Shown here one piece after another: positions 63,553 through 64,000 of a stretch of DNA of 64,000 nucleotides (position 1 is its first letter; the number at the start of each line of letters is the position of its first letter). The notes below the pieces were generated by a model, which ran no database searches, was not told the origin of the DNA, and was given only the letters and a program-made list of their open reading frames with translations. Source of the DNA: Mycobacterium colombiense (lineage in GTDB: Bacteria; Actinomycetota; Actinomycetes; Mycobacteriales; Mycobacteriaceae); the NCBI RefSeq assembly GCF_001953985.1, contig NZ_MBEI01000017.1, positions 62,001 through 126,000 on the forward strand, given 5' to 3'. A program made the position numbers and the translations under genes.

Positions 63553-64000
63553 CACGGCCCGCCCGGTGTCGGGCGCAACGCCAGCACGCTGCCGTCGCCG
63601 TCGGCAGAGAGGTAGAGCGTCCCGTCCGCCGCGGCGGCGATGCCGGCGAAGGGGCCCTGCGGTCCGGAGAACGGCGGCATGCCGCGCAGCGGCTTGGGTG
63701 TCACGCCCGGCGGGGGGCCGACCGGAAGCCCGGCGGCGATCGTCCGCCGCACGTTGCTGCCCAGATCCACCGCGATCAACTCCTTGGCGCCGGCGTCGAC
63801 GACGTAGAGCACACCGCCCCGCACCAGAATGCCTTGCGGGCGTTGCAGATCGGCGACAACGGTGTCGAAACCCGACCCGCTCAGCCTGATCACCCGACCG
63901 GCTCCGGCCTCCGCCACCAGGACTGCGCCGTCCCTGTCGATCGCGATGCCCACCGGCTCACGCAGGTCGGTCGCCAGGACCTGGACACCACCGGCCCCCA
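63552..64000 (-). CDS. NHL/beta-propeller repeat protein, C-terminal part (gene cut by the window end)
   Basis: About 149 residues of a beta-propeller protein are visible; the gene continues past 64000 and its start is not seen. Repeats such as EPVGIAIDRDGAVLVAEAG and GPFAGIAAAADGTLYLSADG fit NHL or SMP-30-like blades. Such proteins bind ligands or act as lactonases. Its stop overlaps the GntR start, so it is part of the same operon. Whether it is exported cannot be judged without the N-terminus. Confidence 0.8.
   Translation of the reverse strand, partial: GAGGVQVLATDLREPVGIAIDRDGAVLVAEAGAGRVIRLSGSGFDTVVADLQRPQGILVRGGVLYVVDAGAKELIAVDLGSNVRRTIAAGLPVGPPPGVTPKPLRGMPPFSGPQGPFAGIAAAADGTLYLSADGDGSVLALRPTPGGP

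Noticed and set aside
1..64000. tRNA, rRNA, CRISPR arrays, insertion sequences or attachment sites
   Set aside because: I scanned for cloverleaf-like ends, regular direct repeats, transposase motifs and terminal inverted repeats and found none that I could support.

Overview
The window is high-GC actinobacterial DNA and almost certainly comes from a Mycobacterium, most likely a slow-growing non-tuberculous species. The evidence is a Ser/Asp/His cutinase (CULP family), a LipJ-type hydrolase-cyclase fusion, a giant CtpH/CtpI-type P-type ATPase, a mycofactocin-type SDR with an NDMA-type alcohol dehydrogenase, and many FadD-like ligases. I call 62 protein genes, two of them cut by the window ends. 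I see no tRNA, rRNA, CRISPR array or insertion sequence. No gene-free stretch exceeds about 300 bp.

Layout. 1-9.3 kb: a cut alpha/beta hydrolase divergent from a TetR regulator, a cyclase/ATPase signalling protein, a TetR-lipase pair divergent from a MarR regulator, a Tat-exported polysaccharide deacetylase and a membrane-anchored esterase. 9.4-12 kb: a Cu(I) P1B ATPase with its small metallochaperone. 12-18.4 kb: a five-gene minus-strand operon (two SDRs, one of mycofactocin type, an unassigned protein, a sulfotransferase and a third SDR) divergent from a LysR regulator, then an SRPBCC protein. 18.4-25.1 kb: an FMN-binding-fold protein, three TetR regulators, a DUF417 membrane protein and two overlapping Baeyer-Villiger-type monooxygenases. 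25-34.7 kb: an SDR, a cation exchanger, a catabolic module (SDR, SnoaL, ADH / IclR / MmgE-PrpD), a DUF2127 protein, a thioesterase and a 3-alpha-HSD-like SDR.

34.7-48.7 kb: a short ORF, two methyltransferases, a CGNR regulator divergent from an SDR, an SRPBCC protein, a LipJ-like cyclase with TetR divergent from an MpaB-type oxygenase, an SDR, a two-gene adenylating enzyme/aldehyde dehydrogenase pair, a cutinase, and an SDR-FadD pair. 48.8-56.4 kb: a 1610-residue P-type ATPase, an ECF sigma factor with a SnoaL-like tail, and a divergent SDR-DUF899 pair. 56.5-64 kb: small SnoaL, SRPBCC and unknown proteins, then a minus-strand cluster reading NHL-repeat protein, GntR, FadD, SDR, FadD and mycofactocin-type ADH.

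The common theme is redox and acyl-CoA chemistry on alcohols, ketones and carboxylic acids: eleven SDRs, two ADHs, two BVMOs, an MpaB oxygenase, an ALDH and several CoA ligases. Each small module carries its own regulator (six TetR plus MarR, LysR, IclR, GntR and CGNR), often divergent with a palindrome in the gap. This suggests an accessory catabolic region for lipids, terpenoids, steroids or xenobiotics. The individual substrates cannot be read from sequence. Database searches were not possible, so family names rest on motif recognition.
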